Source: Ephydatia muelleri (lineage: Eukaryota; Porifera; Demospongiae; Spongillida; Spongillidae). Taken from it: a stretch of DNA of 64,000 nt. Positions 1 to 9,810 of this stretch are shown piece after piece. Location of the stretch: assembly GCA_013339895.1 (NCBI GenBank), contig JABACO010000009.1, positions 6,798,020 to 6,862,019 of the forward strand, given 5' to 3'. The first letter of the stretch is position 1, and every line of letters starts with the position of its first letter. The translations under genes were made by a program, and so were the position numbers. The notes under the pieces were generated by a model, which saw nothing but the letters and a program-made list of their open reading frames with translations, was not told where the DNA came from and made no database searches.

Positions 1-302
1 TGTGTGTGTGTGTGCATGTGAAGGCACACAAGTGGAACACATACATGGACAAATGGACATACATGTGCAAACAAACCATACCTGCACCTAACCATACCTG
101 CACCTGCACACCAAACCTACACACGAAGAAAATTACACAAATCCAGATACATACACAGATACATATATATTACACATACACACTAATACACACATCTGCT
201 AGAGATGCTCACATACAAGTTGACACGTGCCTGCATGTGCGTGCACACACGATACAAAGTTAGCTTTTACAAACTAACAAAGTTTGGAAGAGGAAAACTC
301 AC
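1..302. other. Intron of KAT14 homologue, GT/CA-rich
   Basis: The window opens in a short (TG)n tract followed by CA-rich, low-complexity sequence. Because the minus-strand exon at 303-508 ends in a good donor (GTGAGT), this stretch is read as the following intron. I see no other gene in it. Confidence 0.5.
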
Positions 303-957
303 CCGACTGAAATACCGTGGGGCAGTTTACGGACAGTATTCCGGCAACTGTGCTGTGCCACGACTGTGTCTTCTTGCGCTGGGGCATCAGACCGCGACCA
401 GGTTCTGTTGAATAAACCGCAAATATCGTCGTTTCCAGCGGAAGAAGCCTTTCCTCCCTCCTTCGGCAACAGTCAGGTTTGTACAGTGCAAGATGGATGA
501 TATGAACCCTACAGCAACACCAAGACGAATGCACTCATTTTGTATCCTCGCCTTCATGCTGTTATTAACCAAGAAGTTACATGGAAGGCCTAAATACATT
601 AAAAGGTGCTGCCTCGGGTTTTGCGGACGCGTGATAGCATAGGCATACTGCAATACTGTCTGCGGTAATACAAAGTTTCGCGGCCCTAGCTGCTACAGTT
701 ACCTTCCCTACCATTGGAGGTTCGGTCTGAAGCAGTGCTCCAGTCCCAAAGGGTCACACAGTCCGCACGTGAAGTAGAACAGCTGGTCTCCTAGCAGCAC
801 GGGGGGGCGGTCACCCCGGAGGCAAGGCAGGTGGAAGTAATCGTGACACTTCTGACACTTCGAGCGGCAGGTACTGGTCTTCGTTGGTGATGGTTTGGTT
901 GCAGTAGCCGCATTCCCCGTAGAGCACGGGGTGCGGGCTCGAAGGAGATAACGTCAT
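303..957 (-). CDS. KAT14: KAT14/CSRP2BP-like (ATAC2) acetyltransferase, N-terminal exons, partial and frame-broken
   Basis: KAT14 (CSRP2BP/ATAC2) is a nuclear histone acetyltransferase subunit of the ATAC complex. Two exons are visible. Exon 957-712 encodes a Cys-rich finger (YGECGYCNQ, then CQKCHDYFHLPC, then FTCGLCDPLG). Exon 508-303 encodes the conserved block after it: an HLALYN-like helix, NLTVAEGGRKGFFRW, then RKKTQSWHSTVAG and CPTVFQSG. Splicing exon 712 to 508 restores a Trp codon, as in the family. The reading frame must change several times: near TACCTGCC in the first exon, and at AAACC and twice after FFRW in the second. The copy is therefore either a pseudogene or carries sequencing indels. 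The catalytic domain would lie beyond the left edge. Recognition rests on my memory of the family and no alignment was run. Confidence 0.68.
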
Positions 958-1873
958 AGCTATACTTGATTGTTTCTAGTCGATGCCCACCGCGCACATT
1001 GCCACATGATTATTGAAGCAATTTAATTGTAATTAATTGATCTATCTTTCTGTAGCTTCAATCTCTGTGTGATCGTGTGTGATCGTGATGTGAATTGAGT
1101 TCAATTCATAAAACCAGTGAAACAACCGAGATTCGACATGGGTCCATGTATAATTCTGCCAGTCCCATTTTTCGCTTTTCACTTTACCAAATAACAACAT
1201 TTTCCTTATATTAATTGGCATCAAATCCAATTGTCAAGGAAGGTGGAGTGCGTGAGTACGTGCTCGCCCTTTTCCTTTCTTTTAATTCGGTTCTTAAAAG
1301 CTGATCCGAACAGATAAGGCTTTTACACATGGTTTCATAAGTAAATGGACATACTTCGCGAAGACCATTCCTAACTATGTAAATTCGTTCAGTCCTTAGA
1401 GGAGATTATTGTCGAGTGGTTTATACCCTCTCTCAGTGGTCAGAGCACCCGTAAGACAAGGCTATTTATAAAGATAGCACATTGTTAGGTCAGGTAAATG
1501 ATGTCTTTTGCAAGATTCATCAGTGGTTTGTTCTAAAGGTTGGCTGTACTGTACAGCACTTGCAGCTGTTAGTGTCGTTAGTCAAAGGTGCAGTTGCATT
1601 GCTATAATAAGGCATTGAGCATGCATAGAATCAGGGTGCAGGGGCGTATCCAGGAAATTTGGAAAGGGGGGCCTCCCGCGCGAAGCGCGGAAGCTTTTAG
1701 CAATATAGCAATACTGACTCATACATCCATATCTACTAGGAGGATTAGTCACTGTTGAGGAGCTGCATCTGTTTCAGTTGCCAACATTCCTTGCTGCATG
1801 ATCTTGGTATTTATAATCCAACTGAAACTGCAGTGCAAGCATGCAAGACATCTAAACAGGGCACTGCTATACA
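958..1873. other. No gene seen; short repeat motif
   Basis: AT-rich sequence without convincing coding potential. Around 1637-1692 it holds a motif starting CAGGGGCGTATCCAGG followed by a G-run and a GC-rich snapback. This resembles termini of hAT-type MITEs that are common in marine invertebrates. No matching second end was found nearby. Confidence 0.35.
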
Positions 1874-2400
1874 GTGAGTGAAGCCATCAAGGGGGTGATT
1901 GATTTTCAACATGAGCAGCATTTGGAGTCGCTGACTACTGCCAGGAAGATGGGAGCTAAAGCTAAGGAAGATGACTACATACTGAAATTTGAGAGTATAA
2001 TACCTTCATTTAGCCCTGATCAACAGAGAGCACTTCGAAGAGCACTGAAAGGAAAGACATCAACATGGCTCAATGTACTTCCTCTACAGAACTACCTTTT
2101 TGACCTGTCACCTGTGCAGTTCAGAGATGCCAGTTTAGCCATACGTTATATTTGCGGGATCCTCCCTGTCTACCACTTAGATGTGATGGTTGCGGTACCA
2201 CCTTAACCCTTCAACATGCCCTTGATTGCAAGAAAGGAGGACTTATCATTCAAAGACACAATGAAATCAGAGACTGCCTAGGAGATATTGCATCACAAGT
2301 ATGGACACATGTCATCAAGGAACAAGTTGTCAGAGAGGCTGACGTTAACAATGGAGATGGTGGGCCGTGACTGGACTTAGGGATACGAGGGAAGGAGTGG
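1874..2400 (+). pseudogene. C-terminal fragment of RT-containing retroelement polyprotein, frameshifted
   Basis: Two overlapping reading frames (1874-2206 and 2152-2370) join across one frameshift near 2150-2200. The first contains LKGKTSTWLNVLP and a SPVQFRDASLAIRY segment. The second contains CDGCGTTLTLQHALDCKKGG followed by RHNEIRD and VVREAD. This Cys-rich, HNEIRD-type block is a region I associate with RT-bearing element polyproteins in sponges and cnidarians. No RT palm is present in this piece, and an in-frame stop follows at about 2370. It is a decayed fragment. The exact element class is not determined. Confidence 0.55.
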
Positions 2401-2546
2401 ACTTGGGATGGATGATAGAGCACCTCTCTAGTCTGTTTTATATAGATAGTACTGCTAGTGGTGTTCTTTGGGTCTATTGCTTGCAACACTTCCGCTTCAG
2501 AATTAATAAGTATGTAGACAGCAGCTACAAAAACTAAATGCAGTAC

Positions 2547-2880
2547 TCAGAACTCAGCACACTTGTTGTGCAATGCATGTAGTCCCAAATTGGTGCACTG
2601 AGGACCCCTCGTACTGAACAGCTCACACTTAGCCATGTTCACATGGAGGCCCATTGCTGGACTCAACTCCTTAACCAGATGCAAAGCACGTAGTTTAGCT
2701 GGGTGGGTGCCATCAAGGCAGTCAACACACTCCATCTACATACATGCAGGCAGGATATCATCTCCTGCATGGAGGACCAAGGAAAACAGCAGGGAATCCA
2801 GAGGGAAACCATGCTGCATTCCAGAGCTAAGTAGGTATCATACTGAGGGGTGGGTCCCATGGCAACAAGACACTATATAG
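2547..2880 (-). pseudogene. Reverse-transcriptase palm/thumb fragment
   Basis: On the minus strand a short frame contains LVKELSPAMGLHVNMAKCEL, which resembles the block just after the RT catalytic motif (GLxLNxxKCEL). A CLDGTHP segment precedes it where a YxDD-type motif would be expected. The fragment lies in the opposite orientation to the C-terminal fragment at 1874-2400, so the two are not one simple copy. Frames are interrupted. Confidence 0.5.
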
Positions 2881-4130
2881 TTCCGGGTATATCACACACT
2901 TATCGAGGACTGCAGCTACTTGCCTGGAGATAATGTTGAAAACATCGTCGTATCCAACTTAAGCAATACAAATTCATTGCAACACTAAGCATGAGCTACT
3001 TTCTCTGCACATGCACGACACACCCAGCTGCGGAATTAGTAATACAATAACAACAATTTCATAATACACATGTACACTTAATTATGTATATGTATTAATA
3101 GCTACACGTACACACATCACTTAAAAGAAGCTGTCTATCACCTCATACAATTAAATGTCTTGACAATGTGCCAAATATAGTCGGTGGTTTTGTTGTGAAA
3201 AACTATCCACGTGGTCTTCAGAAAGAGCCTCGGGGCAATGTTCGTCTAGCATGGCCTAGTCCGATCCACCCTTTTCGTGGCCACTCCGGACCGGAGGTCA
3301 AATGAGGTGGCGAGCCTACACGTACGAATCATAGCTTCGAACTCAAGAAACGTACCTGGGGGGGGGGGGGGGGGTAAACAAAAAACAAAGAATGGAATGA
3401 GGGCTACACGAGTCTGGGGACTAGAAAGTCATCCCCATCGGGAGTGATGTAAGAGCCATTTTTAGTAACGCGATGACGCTGCCGCAATGCGCATGCGTAA
3501 CAATCAATACACGGAATCGAAACTAAAAATTATACTAAAAGAGATATTATACGAAATAACTCTCTTCTCAAACAGGTACTTAAAATAAAATTTGTTGTCG
3601 TAAAGAACGTTAATTAATTGATTTAATAATTAGCTGTTTTTATGTTTTGATAAATCTTAGCTTACAAATACTATCGTAAAGGTGAAAGTTGAATTTTTGA
3701 TATTCAATTCCTAACCAGAGTTATGGGTCGATGTCCGAAATTTCTGGCAACTGAGAGACTTATTGCTGCTGGGTGCTGACATTAGGGAAACAGTATCGCA
3801 CATGCATAAAGTAACAATATTAATAACAGTTCTACTAACTTACAATAGATGCCGCTAACAAACCTACAGTTCTACTATCCTATTCGGACATTTACTCTTC
3901 CCATGATGGCCCTGGCCACTGACCTCACCAGTGACATGTTCAGGCAGCCATAGATTTTAGCCAGCATTTTGGGTTTGGGGGTGGCCTGGCCGATGGCAAG
4001 GACAGGTGTGCTACCTGACATTAGCAGAGTCAAGATGAAGCTCCAGGCCAATAGAAGGAATGACTGAGATCCAAGAACCCGTGTGAGGGGCAGATCCGAG
4101 CCTTATTCACTGCTCCCCAGCAAAGTGTGG
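2881..4130. other. No gene seen; poly-G tract
   Basis: No convincing coding sequence on either strand. A run of about 17 G lies at 3358-3374, an assembly-prone homopolymer. Confidence 0.4.
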
Positions 4131-4499
4131 TGTGTGTGGGTGTTGTGTGTGTGTATGGGTGGTGGTGTGTGTGGGGTGTGAGTGCATGGTGTGTGCATGG
4201 TGTGGTGTGTGTGTGGTGTGTGTGTGGTGTGGGTGTGGTGTGTGTGTGGTGTGTGTGTGGTGTGTGTTGTTTTGTGTGATGTGTGTGGTATGTGTGTGTG
4301 GTGTGTGTGTGTGTGTGTGTGTTAAACATTCTCCTAACATCAGATCTTCATATTTGTATGCGATGTGCATGTGTGCGCATGGTGTGTGTGTGGTGTGTGG
4401 TGTGTGGGTGTGGTATGTGAGTGCATGGTGGTGTGGTGTGTGTGTTTGTGTGGCATGTGTGTGTGTGTGTGTGTTGTGTGTGTGTGTGTGGTGTGTGTG
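4131..4499. repeat. (GT)n/(GTGTGTGG)n microsatellite in two blocks
   Basis: Two impure GT blocks (about 4131-4321 and 4380-4499) are separated by about 60 bp of unique sequence that begins TTAAACATTCTCC. The reading frames through it are low-complexity Cys/Val/Trp or His/Thr strings and are not genes. Confidence 0.95.
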
Positions 4500-4503
4500 T
4501 TAA

Positions 4504-5404
4504 TCATAGATTGACCGTGCGTTTGTGACTTAAGTCACAAATCATTGATTATATTCATGTGGCCTTTAAAACTTAGGTACCTTCATGTGGTGGATTATGT
4601 ATACTGATAGATACAGCAACAATACAATTAGCAGGAATTTTTTTCTTTCATGACGCTTGCAACCTCTTCCTTTCGTGACGCTTGCGACCTTTTCCTTTCG
4701 TGACGCTTGCGACCTTTTTCTTTCATGACGCTGGCTAGGTGTTGCACTGCACTTTCAACCGCACAAGACAGTTTCTGTTGCGTCACATATAAGCTCAAAC
4801 GCCTCCTACTATTAGTTGGCAAATGTTGGTAATCGCGTGTCGTGTAGTGCAATCAAGGTTCTGGGGAAGAAGCCAGCAAAGCAAAGGTTTGGAAGACTGT
4901 CTGGAACAAGGGAACTGGATGGGGTGGTCGAAGGGATTGGGAGAAAAGTGAAATACTTAGTACGTTTTAGTGAGGTAGGGGTTTCAATGGCCTTATCAGC
5001 ACGCAGCCTGAAATGTCAAGTCATTGATGCAAGCAGCAGTGGTAGCACAAGTGTACACCCTCCACCCTCCATTTCAGAAGAAGCAGCGTCTCCAGCAGTG
5101 GGTCTTCCAGAACAGCATGAGCAAGAAGTAGATGATTCTGACAATGCTTTACTTTGCCATGGAGTACAATGGAAGGTCGTTGATGGAGTTCTTGAAGACT
5201 GGAGATGGATGGCTAGATTTGGAGCACACATCTTGTGGGGTATGATGTAATATGTATATATTCACTGATTTTTGTAGCTGTCCTATCAGTTTACATAATC
5301 CGCCACATGAAGGTAGCTACGTTTTGAAAGGCCACATGAATATAATCAATGATTTGTGACTTAAGTCATATGACTTAAGTCACAAACGCACGGTCAATCT
5401 ATGA
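4504..5404. mobile_element. TTAA-flanked inverted-repeat element, piggyBac-like, non-autonomous
   Basis: The element is 901 bp. The left end (4504-4567) begins TCATAGATTGACCGTGCG and the right end (5327-5404) is its reverse complement. A second inverted pair at 4575-4612 and 5279-5320 extends the arms to over 100 bp. Both ends abut TTAA (4500-4503 and 5405-5408), the target duplication typical of piggyBac. The right arm carries an extra copy of the palindrome GTGACTTAAGTCAC. Just inside the left end are about four imperfect repeats of a TTTCGTGACGCTTGCGACC-like unit (about 4640-4730), possibly transposase-binding subterminal repeats. An intact empty-site-like sequence lies at 4322-4350. Confidence 0.75.
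4816..5250 (+). CDS. Uncharacterised ORF inside the TTAA element, possible truncated piggyBac-type transposase N-terminus
   Basis: A 144-codon open frame fills the middle of the inverted-repeat element. It has a basic N-terminal part (KVLGKKPAKQRFGR, ELDGVVEGIGRKVKYLVRF), a Ser/Glu/Asp-rich middle and an aromatic C-terminal end (HGVQWKVVDGVLEDWRWMARF, then LWGMM). The acidic linker followed by HG-x-W and an R-F-x-x-x-L/I-W stretch reminds me of the start of piggyBac-derived proteins in cnidarians and sponges. No catalytic Asp-containing domain follows, so it cannot be an active transposase. Start codon chosen at the first in-frame codon; the true start may be internal. Confidence 0.4.
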   Translation: MANVGNRVSCSAIKVLGKKPAKQRFGRLSGTRELDGVVEGIGRKVKYLVRFSEVGVSMALSARSLKCQVIDASSSGSTSVHPPPSISEEAASPAVGLPEQHEQEVDDSDNALLCHGVQWKVVDGVLEDWRWMARFGAHILWGMM

Positions 5405-5593
5405 TTAAACATTCTCCTAAACATCAGATCTTTTTGTTCATATCTTTGTGGTTGATCATTTCATTAGTGGTGGTTGGGCTGCTATGTAAACTGTTAGCAT
5501 CTGTAAAGGGCATCAGTTGCAGAATGTTGTCATGGCATGACACCATAAACCCTATAGCAGAACAAATACATGTAGCTGCTTCACTATAGAAGC

Positions 5594-7157
5594 TCACACC
5601 TGATCTCCTACTGTGAACTTCTCTCCACTTACACCCTTGTCATACCGTTTCTTGCTTCGATCATGAGCTGAAGCCAGTTGTTCCTTCACATCACTAAAGA
5701 TCTTGCGGAGAGATTTGTTCAATGTCTCCACATACTGAGGTACCGTCGGTTCTCCTCCCTCTCCGTATTCCTGAACATTCAATTGACCAACGGCAATGTC
5801 AATTGGTAGAATTGGAGAGCGTCCAAAGTTGACTCGAAATGGAGAGTAGCCACTAGATTCATGAAAAGCCGTCCTATACGCGAACAGTGCCTTTGGGATG
5901 TGACAATCCCAATCCCTTTGATTTTCCGCTACCACTTTGGAAAATGGCTTCCAAAGTCCTGTTGAAGCGTTCCACCTGTCCATTTCCTTGAGGATGATAT
6001 GCTGTGGTTCTCGTCTTGTTGATTCCCAACCGTTTGCACAGAGCACATATTACCTGACTGTTCAGGTTAGCACCTTGATCACTGTGCAGTGAACGAGGCA
6101 CTCCATACCTGCACACAACTTCATCCATCAGTACAGATGCCAGAGTCTCTGAATCAGTCACTGCCAATGGAAAAGCTTCAACCCATTTACTGAACAGATC
6201 AGTAATAACTAGAATGTACTTGTGCCCTTTAGTGGACAGAGGAAGAGGCCCCATTATGTCCCAACTTATCACATCAAATGGATAAGTACACTTGATCGAT
6301 CCAAGAGGTGCCAGAGGATGAGGTTGAGGTGGATTACGCTTTTGACATTGCTGACATTCTTGAACCCAATTCTGAATGTCCATCTCATATCCAGGCCAAT
6401 AGAAGCGCTCCTTCACTTTCTCGGTTGTCCTCTGAACACCCAAATGACCCGACTCATTATGCAATTTCTCCAAAATAATCTTCACATGACCTTTAGGGAC
6501 CACCAGCTGTGTACACACTGAATCGGAACACGACGCCCTAAACTTGCGGCAAAGTAGCCCATCTTGAAGAAACGTCTTTTTCAACCCTGGCACTGTACTA
6601 GACGGAACAGCAGTTCCATTTTTCAAGGCTTCAATCACTTTACCCAATGCAGGGTCTTCTTCCTGTGCCTTCAGAAAGGTATGAAGTGTATCCTCTGAGA
6701 TGAGCTCTTCAATGGCAGCCACTGTGTTATCCCTTGATGGAATTCGAGACAAAGTGTCAGCATTTGTATGCAACCTTCCTGGTTTGTACTGGAAGTCCAG
6801 CTTGAATTGCTGAAGGAAAAGCAGCCACCTTGTCAGGCGTCCTCCAACATCCTTAATCCCTTTTAGGCTTGTTAGAGGATTATGATCGGTGATCAACTTG
6901 CATGGGAAACCATACACATAGGGATAAAATTCCTTCAATGAAGCAACCACAGCCAGTGCCTCTCTCTCTGTAGTGGAGTAATTTCTCTCTGCCTTCTGTA
7001 ACTTCCTGCTCCAATATGCAATGACACGTTCTGTACCCCCTTGAACCTGACTAAGAACAGCCCCAATTGCAGCATCAGATGCATCTGTATGGAGTAGGAA
7101 TGGTTGCTTAAAATCAGGATATGCCAGGATGGGTGGTGAAACTAATCTTGACTTCAA
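5594..7157 (-). pseudogene. RNase H and integrase, split in two frames
   Basis: Frame 7157-5874 starts with RNase H (LLHTDASDAAIGAVL, about 7095-7050), then the HHCC zinc domain of integrase (H-x3-H at about 6470, CQQC near 6345) and the catalytic core with D at DIMGP (about 6265), D at HSDQG (about 6075) and E in GQVERFNR (about 5955). Register is lost near 5960, and frame 6046-5594 continues the core and C-terminal part (KALFAYRTAFHESSG). Both catalytic Asp and the Glu are visible, but the frame break removes function. Confidence 0.85.
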
Positions 7158-7200
7158 CTCCTCAAAAGCATTCTGACTCGCTGAATTCCATGCAAAAAAC

Positions 7201-7936
7201 TTAGCATTCTTTGCTCAAAAGTTTAAACAAGGGAGCTGCAATCTTCGAATAGTCCTTCACAAATCTTCTGTAATAATTGCAGAGGCCCATAAACTGTTTT
7301 ACTTCCTTTGCACTTGTTGGGACTGGATAGCTGATGACTACCTCAGTTTTGGCTGGGTCTGGACAGATACCTTCAGCAGACACTACATGCCCCAGGTACT
7401 TGACAGCCTTCTGAACAAATTTGCACTTTCAGTTTTCAGCTTCAGCCCAGCATCTTGCAACTTGAGGAAAACATTAGTCAGCCGTTCTAGGTGTTCAGGA
7501 AATGAGGCACTAAAAACTATAATATCATCTATATAGATCAAACATTGTTCTCCCGTAAGTCCTGCAAGAATGCACTCCATAAGCCGTTGAAAGTGGCAGG
7601 AGCATTTGTGAGTCCAAATGGCATCACATTGAATTCGAAATGCCCCTTCTCAGTAGAGAAAGCAGTCTTCTCCTTGTCGTCTTCCTCTATTTCCACCTGC
7701 CAATACCCAGAGGCCAAGTCCAATGTTGTGAACAATGTAGATCCTGCCAGAGATTCCAAAGTAGCATCAATTCTCGGAAGTGGATATGCATCCTGGTGAG
7801 TCACAGCATTTAGTTTTCGGTAATCAATGCAGAACCTCCATGACCCATTTTTCTTTCTCACCATTACTACAGGAGATGACCACGGACTGCTGCTTGGTCG
7901 AATCACTCCTCTGGACAACATTTTCCTCATCCTCAT
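7201..7936 (-). pseudogene. Reverse transcriptase, split over three frames
   Basis: Frame 7936-7538 holds RT fingers/palm ([20 protein letters not shown], then [12 protein letters not shown] and [12 protein letters not shown]). Frame 7580-7383 holds the catalytic YIDD box ([11 protein letters not shown], about 7540-7510). Frame 7383-7201 holds the post-palm block with FMGLCNYYRRFVKDYS. The order and motifs are those of gypsy RT. Frame changes at about 7560, 7430 and 7190 make it inactive. Confidence 0.85.
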
Positions 7937-9026
7937 TCATGTCACCCTTTAAGCTCTCAGGCTGGCGACGCAAGGGCTGCCTGATAGGACTTCCAGAGGT
8001 GTTTATCCTGTGCTTAACCACCTTCGTCCTCCCTAGAGCTCCATTTTCTGAAACAAAGAGGTCATCAAACTTCCTCAGGAGGTTCCTCAGCTCATGTTTT
8101 TCTGAATCGGTGATTTCAGTGGAGTCCAAGTTAAATGTAGTAACCTCTCTGCGATTGCCTGAACCGACTGTTGCTACATTACTTTCCATCAGGATAAGGT
8201 TTCTCTGCGGTACAAACTGACCCAACTGAATACCTTTGTACACCTTCACTGCTGTAGGACTCACATTCATCACTTGAACCAAGATTGATCCCTCGGACAA
8301 TACGCGGCCCAATGAACGAGCAACACAAAGATGCTTCGGCAAAACTGTCGCAGGTTCTATCAGCCCTTCAGAGATCCGCTCGGTTGAACCACAAGATCCT
8401 TTCTGCAAAGTTGCAATGACCAAACGCACCGAGCGACCAGGGATATCCATGTCTTCCAAAGCATGTACAGAGATGCTGTGTGCATCATCACTAGAAACCG
8501 ATACGTCGCTACTAGGAATCTTGATTGTGCTGTTCCCTAGGTGAAGCGTGTTATTCCTGAAATCCATCACAGCCTTGTTAACCTTCAAAAAATCAGCTCC
8601 CAGTATGCATTCAAAGGTTAGATCCCGGACGACAATGAAAGTATGAACTGTCCGAAAGTTGCCTAGACAAATGTCAAGGTCCACTTGCCCCATCACATTT
8701 AGAGGCAGGCCATTGGCACCGATAGCTGTTCTTGATGTGGCCATTACCAGGTTTCTACTTCTATCTTCCAAAACACCACTTCGAATTACGGACACCGCTG
8801 CTCCTGAATCTAAAAGCATGTTCACGGACCTTTTCCCCACATTCCCATCTATGCAAAGCAATGAATTGATGTTAGATACGTTGCATCCAAAGTGCAGCGG
8901 ATCCAGATATTGGCGAACGTTCAACGGGCTCCTAGTCTGCTGCCGTTCGCCGTTCCAGCAGGCCCGTTGAAGTTTAAAGGACAGAATCGTTTGATATGTC
9001 CCTCCTCTCCGCATCGAAAACAGCAC
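7824..9026 (-). pseudogene. Retroelement aspartic protease and linker
   Basis: A 400-codon frame contains the retropepsin active-site signature LLDSGAAVSVI at about 8815-8780, followed by the second strand region ILGADFL (about 8610-8590). The frame continues toward RT, then loses register around 7936, where the RT frame starts. Protease and RT are therefore separated by a frameshift. Confidence 0.75.
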
Positions 9027-9792
9027 ATTCTTCCGCTTCTTCGTCGATCGTCATAGCTAACTGGCCGTACATGACGACGCCCCGCCTCTTGTTCTGTTCC
9101 TCTTGCCTCCGCCCTCGTCTTGGAATTACCTGCAGCAACTGAGCATTGCACCACACTCTGAATCTGTGCCTCCATGTTTCCCAATCGCTCTGTCAAGTCT
9201 TTCAGTGCAGCCAGCAGACCTGTGTCGCAATCTTCCACGGAACTAATCTTAGCATTCAGCTCCATTGGTTTGGACTCGAACTCCAGTACAAGTTCAATTT
9301 CTCTAGCTGCCTCAATGGCATTTTCGAACGTGTCCGGCTTACCCCGTAATAATAGCTGCCTGCTAACGGGAGTCTTTAGTCCCATCACAAACCGCTGCAA
9401 AAGTATGCGGACGTACTGTCCTCTTCAGGATACGCTTGTTTGAACAATTTTTTCAACTGCATTGCGAATTCCGTTACTCTTTCCCTTTCAAGTTGTGAGC
9501 GTGTCATGAACAACTTCCCGGCCTCCAACGGCTCACGACATAACCTTAGCCTCTTCACCAGCTCCTCCTTTACGTAGTTCACCGCCTTCTTCGTATCAGC
9601 TTCAAGCTCTACATAGCACTCAACTAGCTTGCCCCTCAGTAACGTCGGTAAGATTAGTGCCTGTTTTTCCTGGCTCCATTCTTTGGCAGCCGCAACCAAC
9701 TCAAAACGAATCCATGACGATTCGAAGTCCTCGCAAGTAATATCCGGAAGTGGAATGTTCACTTTCTCAGCCATATCTCGCACTGTGACCAA
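8921..9792 (-). pseudogene. gag region with CCHC zinc knuckle
   Basis: Two overlapping frames (9792-9385 and 9400-8921) encode a gag-like helical protein, broken by one frameshift near 9390. The second frame ends with a CCHC knuckle, CFRCGEEGHIKRFC (about 9010-8970), the nucleic-acid-binding motif of nucleocapsids. The first frame begins 1 bp beyond the primer-binding site and includes the helical segment typical of gypsy gag (ERVTEFAMQLKKLF). Confidence 0.75.
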
Positions 9793-9810
9793 ATCCCACT
9801 TCTGACACCA
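9793..9810 (-). promoter_or_regulatory. Primer-binding site complementary to tRNA-Leu 3' end
   Basis: Element-sense TGGTGTCAGAAGTGGGAT. Its complement ends TCTGACACCA, matching the acceptor and T-stem end of animal tRNA-Leu plus CCA. It sits 3 bp inside the proposed LTR edge, the expected place. Confidence 0.7.

Noticed and set aside
4030..4503. Long Cys/Val/Trp-rich or His/Thr-rich open frames
   Set aside because: They are translations of a GT/CA microsatellite on either strand.
9793..9810. Match to tRNA-Leu 3' end
   Set aside because: Only 18 bases match and it sits at an LTR edge, so it is a primer-binding site, not a tRNA gene.
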